The notes below the pieces were generated by a model that made no database searches, had not been told where the DNA came from, and saw nothing but the letters and a program-made list of their open reading frames with translations. 36,720 bases of DNA, taken from positions 1 through 36,720 of the forward strand of contig JAJVIO010000042.1 in the NCBI GenBank assembly GCA_022071975.1, read 5' to 3'. This document shows, piece after piece, positions 1 through 7,637 of the stretch. Made by a program: the position numbers and the translations under genes. This stretch comes from Planctomycetota bacterium (lineage in GTDB: Bacteria; Planctomycetota; UBA8742; UBA2392). The first letter of the stretch is position 1; each line of letters begins with the position of its first letter.

Positions 1-742
1 AGCCGCCGGAAATGAACTGGCGCCAGGCTTGGCCGAAGTCCGCGCCCTTGATTGCCGGCCATACCAGGCCCCAAGCCGCAACCTGAAGGGCCAGCAGCAA
101 TAGCAGTCCCAGCACCGGCTCCCAGGCGCGGTTCTGGAAGGCGCGCTTGAGGCTGAAGCGGCTGACGTCGCCCACGCGCCAGGCCTTGAGCTGCGGAAAG
201 AAGCGCGGCACGTTGTCGCAGTACACCGTGTAGGGCTCGCCGAAGATGCTGGTCAGCATTTCTTCCTCGATCCCGATCTGCAGCCGATAGATCACGAAAA
301 ACAGCGCGTTGTAGATCGTGACCAGTATCAGGTTAAACGGCCACGCCGCCAGCAGGGCCAGGCCGCAGCCGATCAGCCAGGTGCCGACGTACAGCGGGTT
401 GCGTGTACGGCCGTAGGGGCCCGCGGTGGCGAGCTCGTTCTTCTTCAGCAGGTAACCCATCGACCAGATGCGCAAGCCGACGCCCAGCAGCGCCAGCGCC
501 AGCCCCGTAAAGCGCAGCGCCACCAGCGCCACGTGTTCTTCAGCCAGCGGTGGGCGCAATGCCAGAGCGATGAAAGCGGCGTAGACCGGCCAGAAGCCCT
601 GCAGGCGCAGGCGGTCGAGGCGCTTTTCGCGCTTCTTGCCGTCACGCACGGTGGCCTGGCGGGTGGCCTTGAGGGGGCCGTCCGCAAAGGCTTCGGCGGC
701 TGAATCCGGGTTCGTCGTCACGACGCGGAATGTACGTTGCAT
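1..742 (-). CDS. Isoprenylcysteine/phospholipid methyltransferase-like membrane protein (C-terminus cut by window edge)
   Basis: An open frame of 247 codons runs off the left edge. It begins at ATG 742 with a basic, soluble N-terminus (residues 1-45). Hydrophobic segments follow at about 50-64, 71-92, 116-152 and 207-230. Residues 108-120 read GPYGRTRNPLYVG, the S-adenosylmethionine-site signature of the ICMT/PEMT family, and residues 159-183 (EEE...FGEPY..Y...VPRFFP) match the second conserved block. The family methylates prenylcysteines, phospholipids or other small lipid substrates at the membrane; the substrate here is unknown. It lies downstream of the glycosyltransferase gene on the same strand, separated by a pair of REP hairpins. 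No clear Shine-Dalgarno sequence precedes the start. Family assignment is firm, substrate is not. Confidence 0.8.
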   Translation of the reverse strand, partial: MQRTFRVVTTNPDSAAEAFADGPLKATRQATVRDGKKREKRLDRLRLQGFWPVYAAFIALALRPPLAEEHVALVALRFTGLALALLGVGLRIWSMGYLLKKNELATAGPYGRTRNPLYVGTWLIGCGLALLAAWPFNLILVTIYNALFFVIYRLQIGIEEEMLTSIFGEPYTVYCDNVPRFFPQLKAWRVGDVSRFSLKRAFQNRAWEPVLGLLLLLALQVAAWGLVWPAIKGADFGQAWRQFISGG

Positions 743-754
743 CCGCCCGGGCGT

Positions 755-782
755 GTAGCCCCCTGTGTAAACAGGGGGCATC
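755..782 (+). repeat. REP-like hairpin, GTAG type (left member of a pair)
   Basis: GTAG, an 8-bp perfect stem CCCCCTGT/ACAGGGGG around a GTAA loop, then CATC. It differs from the hairpins flanking the transposase at 9293 by two changes, C to T in one arm and G to A in the other, which keep the stem paired. Its inverted partner lies at 876-903. Confidence 0.85.
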
Positions 783-875
783 GGCGCAATAGGTCGTCCA
801 CAACGCAAGTTCGTCAGCAAGGCGCAGGCCGACCGCCTTGATGAGCGAAGATCGTGGTAGGTGAACCCAGTTGCT

Positions 876-903
876 CATGCCCCCCGCTGACGCAGGGGGC
901 TAC
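876..903 (-). repeat. REP-like hairpin, GTAG type (right member, inverted)
   Basis: Read on the minus strand this is GTAG, stem CCCCCTGC/GCGGGGGG with one T-G wobble, loop GTCA, then CATG. It ends one base after the stop codon of the glycosyltransferase gene. With 755-782 it forms an inverted pair enclosing 93 bp, the layout of a REP doublet (REPIN). Confidence 0.85.
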
Positions 904-904
904 C

Positions 905-2803
905 TCACGCCTGCAGCCAGCGCCAGATGCCCTTCAGCATCAGCCCGGCGCGGATGGCCTCCCTGGCGTGATGTTTGGCCTGCTGCCTGTCCCCGGCCTT
1001 GCGCCAGGCGCGCGACAGCTCCAGGTGCTTGCGCGCCGCGCGGTTGACGTGCATGCGGATGGCCTGCTCGTCGTGGTTGTGCAGCAGGGCGTTGACCATG
1101 CAGATGCGGCTGTAGGCCTCCTCCAGCGCGCGTTCGCGCCCGACCTTGCTGATGCTGTCCTTGCTGCGATGCACGGTCAGCAGGGCCTGCTCAACCATGC
1201 GCATGCCGGAGTTGCTGACCGCGCGGGCAAGGCGCAGGAAAAAGTCCCAGTCGTTGCTGATCGGAAAACGCTCGTTGAACAGGCCCACCTTCTCCAGCAA
1301 GTGACGCTTGAACAGCAGGCTGCTGGTCTTCAGCGAAAGGCTCTCGTACAGGTCACGGAACAGGTGGTTGTCACGGCCGGGCAGGACTTCCGGCTTGGTC
1401 TCGCGCGAGCCGTCGGCGTTGACGTGCAGGTGACGCGAGGCGGCCGCGACGTACTGGTCGCCGATGGCATCGAGCTGCACGGCCAGTTTGTCGGGCGTCC
1501 ACTCGTCATCGGAATCCAGCAGCGCGATCCACTCGCCGCGCGCGCGGCGCAGGCCGACGTTGCGGGCGCTGCTGGCGCCGCCGTTGGGCTTGCGGATGTA
1601 GCGCACTTTCTCAGGCGGGTTGGCGAAGCGGGCGGGTGTGTCGTCCGTGCTGCCGTCGTCCACCACCAGCACCTCGAGATCGGTCATGGTCTGCGCCAGC
1701 GCCGACCTCACCGCGCGTTCCAGGTTGTCGGCGCGGTTGTAGCTGGGGATCACGACGCTGACCTTGGGGACTGTCCCCGCAGGGGACTGTCCCCGCTCCT
1801 CGATGCCCGCGGTTTCAGCCTGCGCCTGGGTCATGCGCACATAGTGCTCCCAGCGCGCCTCGGGCGAGTCCTGCACGCGCTGCGGCAACGCGCGCTCCGG
1901 ATCGCGCTGCGGGTTCTGCAACAGTTGCTCGACCTCGCGCCACACCTGCTCGACCGTCAAGCGCTCGATCGGCACCGGGCGGGCGGCCTTCACGTCGCGC
2001 TCTTCGCCTTGCTCGCCGGGCGCGACCAGCGTGCGCATCACGCTTGAGTTGGGCGCGTTCTTCACCGGGTTGCTGGGGCCGTAAAGCATCAGGCCCGGCA
2101 GGCCGACAGCAGCCGCCACGTGCCCCACGCCCGAGTCATTGCCCAGGTAAAGGCTTGACACGTCAAGTAGCGCGGCCAGCTCCGGCAGTTCCATGTGGAA
2201 GCGCGAGACGAATTCATCCTCCCAGTTTTCTTCGCTGCGGTCGTCGTGGGTGCCGACGATGATCACGTCGCGCCCCGTGGCCGTGATGCGCCTGCAGATC
2301 TCGGGCCAGAAGGGCCAGCGTTTCACAGCGTTGCTGGGGTCGCAGCCGGCGTGTACCACCACGGCGCCGGTCGGCGCGGTGCGCTTGTGGCGGTGCTCGG
2401 GCGGGCGCTCGAGGTTCGGGTCATGGCCGAAAACGCGCGAGCGCGGCGTGGGTCCGGCGTAACCGAGCCAGCGGGCGAGCTCGACGTTGGCTTCTGTTTC
2501 ACTTTGGCGCAGCACGTGGCGCTTCTCGACCTTCAGGCACAGGCCGGGCGGGAACATGCGCACCAGCTGGCGGCGGCCGTAGGCGCTGACGCCGAAGTCG
2601 TAGTCCTGGATGCTGAACTGGTCGTGGTGGGTGAAGATACGGCCGAGGATGTCCCACTTGTCCCACAGGGGTTTGAGTTTGTCGGCGATGGGCGAGTTGA
2701 CGTAGAGGTCAACCTCGTGGCCCATCAGCCAGAGCGCATGCAGCAGCGGCGTGCCCTGCACGCAGTTACCCAGGCCCTGCGAGATTTCAACGATCAGCTT
2801 CAT
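905..2803 (-). CDS. Fusion glycosyltransferase: GT9 (heptosyltransferase-like) plus GT2
   Basis: This 632-residue protein joins two glycosyltransferases. Residues 1 to about 300 resemble the GT9 family (ADP-heptose:LPS heptosyltransferase-like), with the C-terminal sugar-nucleotide block GNDSGVGHVAAAVGLP. After a linker, residues 343 to about 560 form a GT-A fold GT2 domain, with VSVVIPSYNR, VVDDGSTDDTP near 383 and the DxD-type LLDSDDEW near 431. Such enzymes build cell-surface polysaccharide or lipid-linked glycans at the cytoplasmic membrane. ATG 2803 (MKLIVEISQ) is preferred over an in-frame ATG at 2851, because the extra 16 codons lie in an intergenic repeat. The linker contains two near-identical copies of GGGGACTGTCCCC. 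Donor and acceptor sugars cannot be told from sequence. Confidence 0.85.
   Translation of the reverse strand: MKLIVEISQGLGNCVQGTPLLHALWLMGHEVDLYVNSPIADKLKPLWDKWDILGRIFTHHDQFSIQDYDFGVSAYGRRQLVRMFPPGLCLKVEKRHVLRQSETEANVELARWLGYAGPTPRSRVFGHDPNLERPPEHRHKRTAPTGAVVVHAGCDPSNAVKRWPFWPEICRRITATGRDVIIVGTHDDRSEENWEDEFVSRFHMELPELAALLDVSSLYLGNDSGVGHVAAAVGLPGLMLYGPSNPVKNAPNSSVMRTLVAPGEQGEERDVKAARPVPIERLTVEQVWREVEQLLQNPQRDPERALPQRVQDSPEARWEHYVRMTQAQAETAGIEERGQSPAGTVPKVSVVIPSYNRADNLERAVRSALAQTMTDLEVLVVDDGSTDDTPARFANPPEKVRYIRKPNGGASSARNVGLRRARGEWIALLDSDDEWTPDKLAVQLDAIGDQYVAAASRHLHVNADGSRETKPEVLPGRDNHLFRDLYESLSLKTSSLLFKRHLLEKVGLFNERFPISNDWDFFLRLARAVSNSGMRMVEQALLTVHRSKDSISKVGRERALEEAYSRICMVNALLHNHDEQAIRMHVNRAARKHLELSRAWRKAGDRQQAKHHAREAIRAGLMLKGIWRWLQA
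1766..1799. repeat. Tandem GGGGACTGTCCCC quasi-palindrome inside the glycosyltransferase linker
   Basis: Two adjacent copies of a 13-base quasi-palindrome are read as part of the linker between the GT9 and GT2 domains. They look like a repeat captured in frame at a domain junction. Confidence 0.6.
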
Positions 2804-2809
2804 TTGACA

Positions 2810-2882
2810 GGAACCACGGATGCACACGGATGAACACGGAACCACGCACACCCGTGTTTATCTGTGTTCACCCGTGGTTTCC
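2810..2882. repeat. Imperfect inverted repeat, family 'ACCACGG-ATG-ACACGG'
   Basis: The left arm is built from GGAACCACGGATG and GATGAACACGG. The right arm is the approximate complement (GTGTTCACCCGTGGTTTCC). A second member lies at 7460-7535. It starts just upstream of the glycosyltransferase start codon and contains no supportable gene. Confidence 0.75.
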
Positions 2883-2993
2883 AGCACCGCGCCAAGTCCA
2901 GGTGATATCGGTGCAACGCTGCGTGCGGCCATTGACCAACGCGGTGACCGCGAAGCGCCGCAAAGGACCGCGAAGGTGCTACAACTTCGCAGT

Positions 2994-3247
2994 CCACACC
3001 GTTTCGTTGAAGCTGCAGCAGGCCACGAAAGCACGAAAACACCAAAGGAACCGCCACGAAAACCCCGCCGTTTTGTGCGCAGTACCTTTTGTGCTTTGGT
3101 GCTTTTGTGGCCCCTAACACTGAAGCACAGCAGACTCACGCCAAGCCGCCAAGGCGCCAAGAGAAGCACCGCAGTTCTTCGCGCCTTGGCGCCTCCGCGT
3201 GAGCCAGCAGTTGCCGTTCTTCGCGGTCCTTGGCGGTGCTTCGCGGT
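2994..3247. repeat. Composite repeat block, copy 1
   Basis: The block has three modules in order. The first is a GGCCACGAAAGCACG palindrome at 3021-3112. The second is a palindrome of CACGCCAAGCCGCCAAG and CTTGGCGCCTCCGCGTGAG at about 3137-3204. The third is a CTTCGCGGTCC-type module at about 3212-3245. Copies 2 (3248-3482) and 3 (4507-4758) are direct repeats of it. Confidence 0.8.
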
Positions 3248-3482
3248 TCACGCCGTTTCGTAGAACTGCAGGAGGCCACGAAAGCACGAAAGCACCAAAG
3301 GAACCGCCACGAAAACCCCGCCGTTTTTGTGCGCTGTGCCTTTTGTGTTTTCGTGCTTTTGTAGCCCATGAAATCGAAGCACAGCAAACTCACGCCAAGC
3401 CGCCAATGCGCCAAAAGAAGCACCGCAGTTCTTCGCGCCTTGGCGCCTCCGCGTGAGCCAGCAGTTGCCGTTCTTCGCGGTT
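3248..3482. repeat. Composite repeat block, copy 2
   Basis: It has the same module order and orientation as copies 1 and 3, with the first palindrome at 3274-3366. It is followed, as copy 3 is, by sequence matching the 3' end of the metalloprotease gene. Confidence 0.8.
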
Positions 3483-3530
3483 GCACTTCAAGCCAGAGTG
3501 CCGCTGGCGGCGAACGTGACGTTGTACAGG

Positions 3531-3628
3531 CTTCTTCCCGGCGATCTCCGTGAATCGCAGCGTGCAGCTCTCCAGCCTGGTTCTCTGCAGCTCGAAGCTG
3601 CGAATTGTCAGGCAATTGGCGCTGCGGG
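3531..3628 (-). pseudogene. Remnant of the 3' end of a DUF1570-like metalloprotease gene
   Basis: Read on the minus strand, this gives SAN...RSFELQ followed by ESCTLRFTEIAGKK. That aligns with the last ~35 residues of the metalloprotease encoded at 4814-6124 (SAN...GSFELQ...ENCTLRFTEIAWK), with about four codons missing. The homology continues downstream into the preceding repeat block, so this is the end of a duplicated segment. Nothing remains of the rest of the gene; on the other side the putative beta-barrel gene begins about 55 bases away. Confidence 0.75.
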
Positions 3629-3682
3629 TGGTGCGTCCGCTTTGCTAAACTCCTCATTGTCACACCAGCTGTGAAAGCGCCG

Positions 3683-4456
3683 ATGCCATTTCCGCGCCTT
3701 AGCACACTGCTTGCCCTGGTTCTCCTCTCAGCGGCTTGTGCTGCTCAGCCGCCTGTGCCTCCTTCGGGCCAGCCACCAGCGCCGCCGACAGGGATCACGC
3801 CGCCGTGGCGGTTGCCATTCATGGTGGATGCCGCAGGTTTGTTCCGTTCCGACTTTGACACGTCGGGTTGGTACGGCGCGGAAGTGCATTTGCGGGTGGG
3901 TGTGGACCGGGTTTTTGGCCCGATGTGGAACTTCAACCAGAAGCTGCTTGCGCCGCACCAGTTGACGTTCGACGCGGGATGGGAACGCGGCTTCGGCGTC
4001 AGCCCGAATCCGATGCGCGCCTGGTTCACCAGCGGATACTCGTTTGCGGTTGACTATTTCGGCGACGAGCCGGGTGAATGGAAGGTGTCGTTGTCTCGTC
4101 ATGGCGGCTTTCCTCTGCAACGCTCGACGTTGTTCAGTGTCGGCACCGGGCTTGCATTGGGACTCCACTACGGTGAGGGAACCCAATTCGCGAATACCGA
4201 AGGAGGCTTGGACCACCGCGCCGCCCTTCGGCTGCAACACTGGGCTTTCATTGGGGTCGGCGTTGTTGAGTTCCGGCTGGATGGAGCCTTGAACCTGAAC
4301 TTCGATCCTGGTGTGTTCGCGGAACCCGAGTTCAGTGCAGGCGTAAGGCTGGGCCGCCCCCTGTCGCCTGTGTTTGTCTACATAGGCTGGACCTGGTTCG
4401 CATTCGAGAACGGCGGCGGGAGCTGGTTCACGGTCAAGTTGGGAATCGCGCTGTAG
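3683..4456 (+). CDS. Secreted protein of unknown function, possible outer-membrane beta-barrel
   Basis: The product has 257 residues. Residues 1-22 form a signal peptide (MPFPRLSTLLALVLLSAACA). Cleavage may follow ACA, or Cys19 may be lipidated, although LSAAC is a weak lipobox. A proline-rich spacer follows. The rest is rich in alternating polar and aromatic stretches with glycine turns and ends in VKLGIAL, suggesting membrane beta-strands. A GTG at 3671 would add four residues (MKAP). No Shine-Dalgarno sequence is visible. The gene lies between repeat block copies 2 and 3, oriented towards the metalloprotease gene. I do not recognise a named family; the barrel idea is an inference from strand pattern. 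Confidence 0.6.
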   Translation: MPFPRLSTLLALVLLSAACAAQPPVPPSGQPPAPPTGITPPWRLPFMVDAAGLFRSDFDTSGWYGAEVHLRVGVDRVFGPMWNFNQKLLAPHQLTFDAGWERGFGVSPNPMRAWFTSGYSFAVDYFGDEPGEWKVSLSRHGGFPLQRSTLFSVGTGLALGLHYGEGTQFANTEGGLDHRAALRLQHWAFIGVGVVEFRLDGALNLNFDPGVFAEPEFSAGVRLGRPLSPVFVYIGWTWFAFENGGGSWFTVKLGIAL

Positions 4457-4813
4457 CCCGCCGTCAACCAACTCTTCCACCAGTTGCTGGTTTCGAACGG
4501 CGCGGTTCACGCCGTTTCGTGGAAACTGCAGCAGGCCACGAAAACACGAAAGCACCAAAGGAACCGCCACGAAAACCCCGCCGTTTTGTGCGCAGTACCT
4601 TTTGTGTTTTGGTGCTTTTGTGGCCCATAAAGCGAAGGCACAGCAGACTCACGCCAAGCCGCCAAGGCGCCAAGAGAAGCACCGCAGTTCTTCGCGCCTT
4701 GGCGCCTCCGCGTGAGCCAGCAGTTGCCGTTCTTCGCGGTCCTTGGCGGTGCTTCGCGGTTGCGTTCCAGTCCAGGGTTCAACCGGCGAAAAACACGGCT
4801 GGCAAAGTCCCTG
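4457..4813. other. Gene-free convergent gap with repeat block copy 3
   Basis: The gap lies between the 3' ends of the putative beta-barrel gene and the metalloprotease gene. It is almost filled by the composite repeat block at 4507-4758. No gene is seen. Confidence 0.75.
4507..4758. repeat. Composite repeat block, copy 3
   Basis: The first palindrome is at 4534-4625, the CACGCCAAG/CTTGGCG palindrome at about 4648-4714 and the CTTCGCGGTCC module at about 4731-4758. It is a direct repeat of copies 1 and 2; with copy 2 it brackets the gene at 3683-4456. Confidence 0.8.
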
Positions 4814-6124
4814 TTACTTCCAGGCGATCTCCGTGAAACGCAGCGTGCAGTTTTCGAGGCACACGCCCAGCTTGTTGCCCTGCAGCTCGAAGCTTCCCAG
4901 CTCGACGTCATTGGCGCTGAGCGTGATGCTGCCTTCCTTGCGCACGGCCTTCAGCCGATACTTGCCCTCCACGGCCGGCGGCGCGTCGCCGCGCTTCAGC
5001 ACGTTCCATGCTCCGTTCGCGCGCTGGTTGATGCTGAAGCCGCCTTCGCTGTTCAGCAGCGCCACGGTGTAGTTGTCCGCGTCGCTGAAGCCCACCAGCA
5101 GGCCGCCTTTCCAGGCCCCCTCCGGCACGTGCAGCGTGGCCGAAAGCTCGCTCGCTTCATCGCGCGCGCGGCAGGCGCTGGTGACCGTGGCCGTGCCCAG
5201 CACGGCGTCAGCGCCCTGGCCCTGCCACTCGTTCCAGACCGGCACGAAGGGCTCCTGCTGGGTCTTGAGCCACTCGTGGATCTTGGGCTGCAGCTTCTTG
5301 GGGTCGCCGAAGTGCTTCTTGAACACGTTGCGGCCTTCCTGCCCGCCGTCCAGCTTCTTGCGCAGGCCGGCCCATTGCTTGGCCTCGCCCTGCTGCAGCA
5401 GGTAGCGCACCAGGGCCCATTGCTCGGGGCGTGCGGATGCGCGCTCGCCGCTGATCAGCGCGGCGAGGTCGTAGTCGTCGCGCTGGTAGAGCTCAAGGGC
5501 GAGGCGCGGGTAGTCTTCCAGGCTGCAGAACGGCACCACGCCCAGGGTCAGCCTTTCGCCGTCCCAGTAGTGGCGCGAAAGGTGCTCAACCACGCCCTCG
5601 ATGTACCAAACATCCTTCGGCCCCTTGTTGTCGCAGCAGGCCAGATAGTGAAACTGATGCATGCACTCGTGCAGCAGCAGCTGGCGCGAAGTGTAGAGCG
5701 TGGGCTGCTTCCACAGGTAGACGGTCTTGTTGCCCGGCCAGTAATAGCCGCCGGCGCCCATGGGGATGCCGACTCCGTCGCCCTTCATCTGGGCCTGCCA
5801 GTCTTCCTGGCTGGCCAGGAAATAGACGTCCAGCTTTTCACCCTTCTTTAGTTTCGGCGCCGCGCCGAAAAACTCTTCCAGCAGCGGCCACGCGGTTTCG
5901 ATCACGCGCGAGTATTCCTCGGAGGTGGCGGCGTCAATATTGGTGTAGAGGCGGTAGTGCTCGGACTCGAAAGCCTTGACCGCAACCGGCGCGTCTTTCG
6001 GCTTCTCGTCAGCCCGGGCCAACGGCTCAACAACAAGCAGAAGCAGCAGAAGCGCCGCGGAAACGGAAAGCGCAGTACGCAAGGAAAACTCCGGAAAGGC
6101 TACGCCCAGCCTTCGTGTGTACAT
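4814..6124 (-). CDS. Secreted zinc metalloprotease-like protein (DUF1570-like) with C-terminal lectin-like domain
   Basis: The product has 436 residues. The start chosen is ATG 6124 (MYTRRLG), which gives a signal peptide ending ARA at about residue 38. An in-frame ATG at 6184 would begin inside a repeat. The zinc site is HECMH at 152-156, followed by WYIEGVVEHL at 173-182, where Glu176 fits the third ligand of a gluzincin. The C-terminal ~110 residues alternate strands and turns like a concanavalin/DUF1080-type jelly roll and may bind glycan. It probably acts in the periplasm or outside the cell; the substrate is unknown. A decayed copy of its 3' end lies at 3531-3628. Catalytic residues look intact; activity is inferred. 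Confidence 0.75.
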   Translation of the reverse strand: MYTRRLGVAFPEFSLRTALSVSAALLLLLLVVEPLARADEKPKDAPVAVKAFESEHYRLYTNIDAATSEEYSRVIETAWPLLEEFFGAAPKLKKGEKLDVYFLASQEDWQAQMKGDGVGIPMGAGGYYWPGNKTVYLWKQPTLYTSRQLLLHECMHQFHYLACCDNKGPKDVWYIEGVVEHLSRHYWDGERLTLGVVPFCSLEDYPRLALELYQRDDYDLAALISGERASARPEQWALVRYLLQQGEAKQWAGLRKKLDGGQEGRNVFKKHFGDPKKLQPKIHEWLKTQQEPFVPVWNEWQGQGADAVLGTATVTSACRARDEASELSATLHVPEGAWKGGLLVGFSDADNYTVALLNSEGGFSINQRANGAWNVLKRGDAPPAVEGKYRLKAVRKEGSITLSANDVELGSFELQGNKLGVCLENCTLRFTEIAWK

Positions 6125-6161
6125 GATCGTTTGATCACAGCCGCGAGCAAGTGCGTGATGG

Positions 6162-6249
6162 AACAGCAAATTACCAATAACCAATTTTCAATTACCAATG
6201 CAGGTCGGCCCCAACTCAATTGGCAATTGGTTAATGGTAATTCGCTGTT
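6162..6249. repeat. AT-rich inverted repeat, family 'AACAGCAAATTACCAAT'
   Basis: The left arm (AACAGCAAATTACCAATAAC) and the right arm (complement ending CGCTGTT) are inverted around a short G+C-rich centre. A second member lies at 15633-15742. Its A+T richness contrasts sharply with the flanks. It lies in the gap between the epimerase and metalloprotease genes, both minus strand. Confidence 0.8.
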
Positions 6250-6269
6250 GCGGCAATCCCGGCGCAGCA

Positions 6270-7217
6270 TCAACGCTTCAGACTGCGCCACCAGGTATAT
6301 TGCTTCGCGACGCCTTCCGCGAAGCTGGTCTTCGGCTCATAGCCCAGCATTCTGCGGGCCTTGCTTACGTCGGCCATGGTGCGCGGCACGTCGCCGGGCT
6401 GCACGGGCTTGCGGTCGAGCTTCGCCTTCTTGCCCATCACCTGCTCAATGGTTTCCACCATCTGTGTCAGGGTCACCGGCTCGTCGCCGCCGAGGTTGAT
6501 GATCTCGCAGCCCTTCACTCGGTCAATGCTCGAGACCACGCCCTGCACGATGTCGTCAATGTAGGTGTAATCGCGCCCCGTGGTGCCGTCGCCGAAGAAG
6601 GGGATCGGCTTGTCCTGCTCGATCAGGCTGATGAATTTGGCGATCGCCAGGTCCGGCCGCTGGCCCGGGCCGAACACCGTGAAGAAGCGCAGCGCGTGGC
6701 TTTCGATGCCGTACAGGTGGTGCCAGGTAGCGAGCATCAGCTCGTTGCTGCGCTTGGTGGCTGCGTAGGGCGACCAGGGCAGGTTGATGGGGTCGTCCTC
6801 GCTGAAGGGCACTTTCTCCTGCCCGCCGTAGACGCTGCTGGAGCTGGCGTGCACCAGCTTCTTGAGGCCGCGCGCGCGCATGGCCTCCAGGATATGCACC
6901 AGGCCGCGTACGTTGGTGTCGGTGTACAGCACCGGCTGCTCCAGCGACGGCCGCACGCCCGCGCGGGCGGCCAGGTTGACCACCACGTCTACTTGGCCGA
7001 GTGCGGCGTTGACGTCTTCGGCCACGCGCAGGTCGCCCTCGATCACGTGAAAGTCGCCGCCGAGCTTGCGGGTCTCATCCACGTTGCGGCGTTTGATGGC
7101 CGGGTCATAGAAGTCGTTGAAGTCGTCAAAACCCACCACGCTGTCGCCGCGGGCCAGCAGGGCCCGGGCCAGGTGTGAGCCGATAAAGCCGGCCGCGCCG
7201 GTCAGGAAGATTCGCAT
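6270..7217 (-). CDS. NAD-dependent nucleotide-sugar epimerase (UDP-glucuronate 4-epimerase-like)
   Basis: This is a short-chain dehydrogenase/reductase of the extended type, 315 residues, about the usual length. Its Rossmann motif is GAAGFIGS at 7-14. The catalytic set is the SSSSVYG block at 125-131 and Y151-x3-K155 (YAATK). RDYTYIDDIV is typical of UDP-glucose and UDP-glucuronate epimerases. It would make an activated sugar for surface glycans, in keeping with the glycosyltransferase nearby. ATG 7217 is chosen over 7286 because it starts the Rossmann strand directly and has CAAACT exactly six bases upstream. UDP-glucuronate is the best guess; related dehydratases cannot be excluded. Confidence 0.85.
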   Translation of the reverse strand: MRIFLTGAAGFIGSHLARALLARGDSVVGFDDFNDFYDPAIKRRNVDETRKLGGDFHVIEGDLRVAEDVNAALGQVDVVVNLAARAGVRPSLEQPVLYTDTNVRGLVHILEAMRARGLKKLVHASSSSVYGGQEKVPFSEDDPINLPWSPYAATKRSNELMLATWHHLYGIESHALRFFTVFGPGQRPDLAIAKFISLIEQDKPIPFFGDGTTGRDYTYIDDIVQGVVSSIDRVKGCEIINLGGDEPVTLTQMVETIEQVMGKKAKLDRKPVQPGDVPRTMADVSKARRMLGYEPKTSFAEGVAKQYTWWRSLKR

Positions 7218-7223
7218 GGGCGC

Positions 7224-7229
7224 AGTTTG
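7224..7229 (-). promoter_or_regulatory. Putative -10 (CAAACT), leaderless start of the epimerase gene
   Basis: CAAACT lies exactly six bases before ATG 7217, so transcription would start at or next to the A of the start codon. No Shine-Dalgarno sequence is present. The -35 is weak. Confidence 0.45.
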
Positions 7230-7272
7230 CCGAAGCCCCGGCCGCATGGAAGGGCTCGGCTGAGGGCGCATG

Positions 7273-7398
7273 GGCCACGAAGGCACGAAAACACGAAAGA
7301 ACGGTGCACGAAACGCTCAGCGTCTTCGCGTGTATGCCGGAGGTCTCCCGGCGTGGTTTTTGTGGCAGTTCCTTTGGTGCTTTCGTGTTTTCGTGGCC
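7273..7398. repeat. GGCCACGAA-type imperfect palindrome
   Basis: The left arm starts GGCCACGAAGGCACGAAAAC and the right arm ends CTTTCGTGTTTTCGTGGCC. It has a longer centre than other members (3021-3112, 3274-3366, 4534-4625, 22480-22569). Confidence 0.8.
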
Positions 7399-7459
7399 AT
7401 CAGGCGGTTTTCTCAACAGCATCTTCTCGCAGGGAACGCAGAGGCAATCCGGCAAGATC

Positions 7460-7535
7460 GGAACCACGGGTGAACACAGGTGCACACGACTTTGCTCGTA
7501 AGGGAGTCGTGTTCACCCGTGTTGACCCGTGGTTC
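7460..7535. repeat. ACCACGGGTGAACAC-type imperfect palindrome
   Basis: Arms GGAACCACGGGTGAACAC and GTGTTGACCCGTGGTTC surround an inner hairpin GTGCACACGACT...AGTCGTGTTCAC. It is related to 2810-2882. Confidence 0.75.
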
Positions 7536-7637
7536 GCATTTTCCGCATACGCCGAGCGAGCCTGCCGTACAGGCCGTTGAGACCCGCTGGCGCGGCTTCG
7601 TTGCTTCGTTTCTTCGCGTCAATATCCGGAGAGTGCA

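Larger units (their letters stand above)
2936..3682. other. Gene-free repeat region with a gene remnant
   Basis: This stretch holds an ACCGCGAAG-type repeat (about 2949-2980), repeat block copies 1 and 2 (2994-3247 and 3248-3482) and a pseudogene remnant (3531-3628). Open frames across it are short, overlap on both strands and translate the repeat words. A TAAACT hexamer at 3646-3651 is a possible -10 for the gene at 3683. Confidence 0.7.
7218..7637. other. Gene-free gap with two palindromic repeats
   Basis: It holds the GGCCACGAAGGCACG palindrome (7273-7398) and the ACCACGGGTGAACAC palindrome (7460-7535). The remainder, about 7540-7637, shows nothing recognisable. Confidence 0.7.

Noticed and set aside
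854..2047. A plus-strand frame of 397 codons opposite the glycosyltransferase
   Set aside because: It begins inside a REP hairpin region and its composition is that of an antisense frame; GT9 and GT2 motifs lie on the other strand.
3646..3682. A TTG start at 3657, five bases after TAAACT, as a leaderless start for the beta-barrel gene
   Set aside because: That frame meets a stop after five codons; ATG 3683 or GTG 3671 gives the signal peptide.
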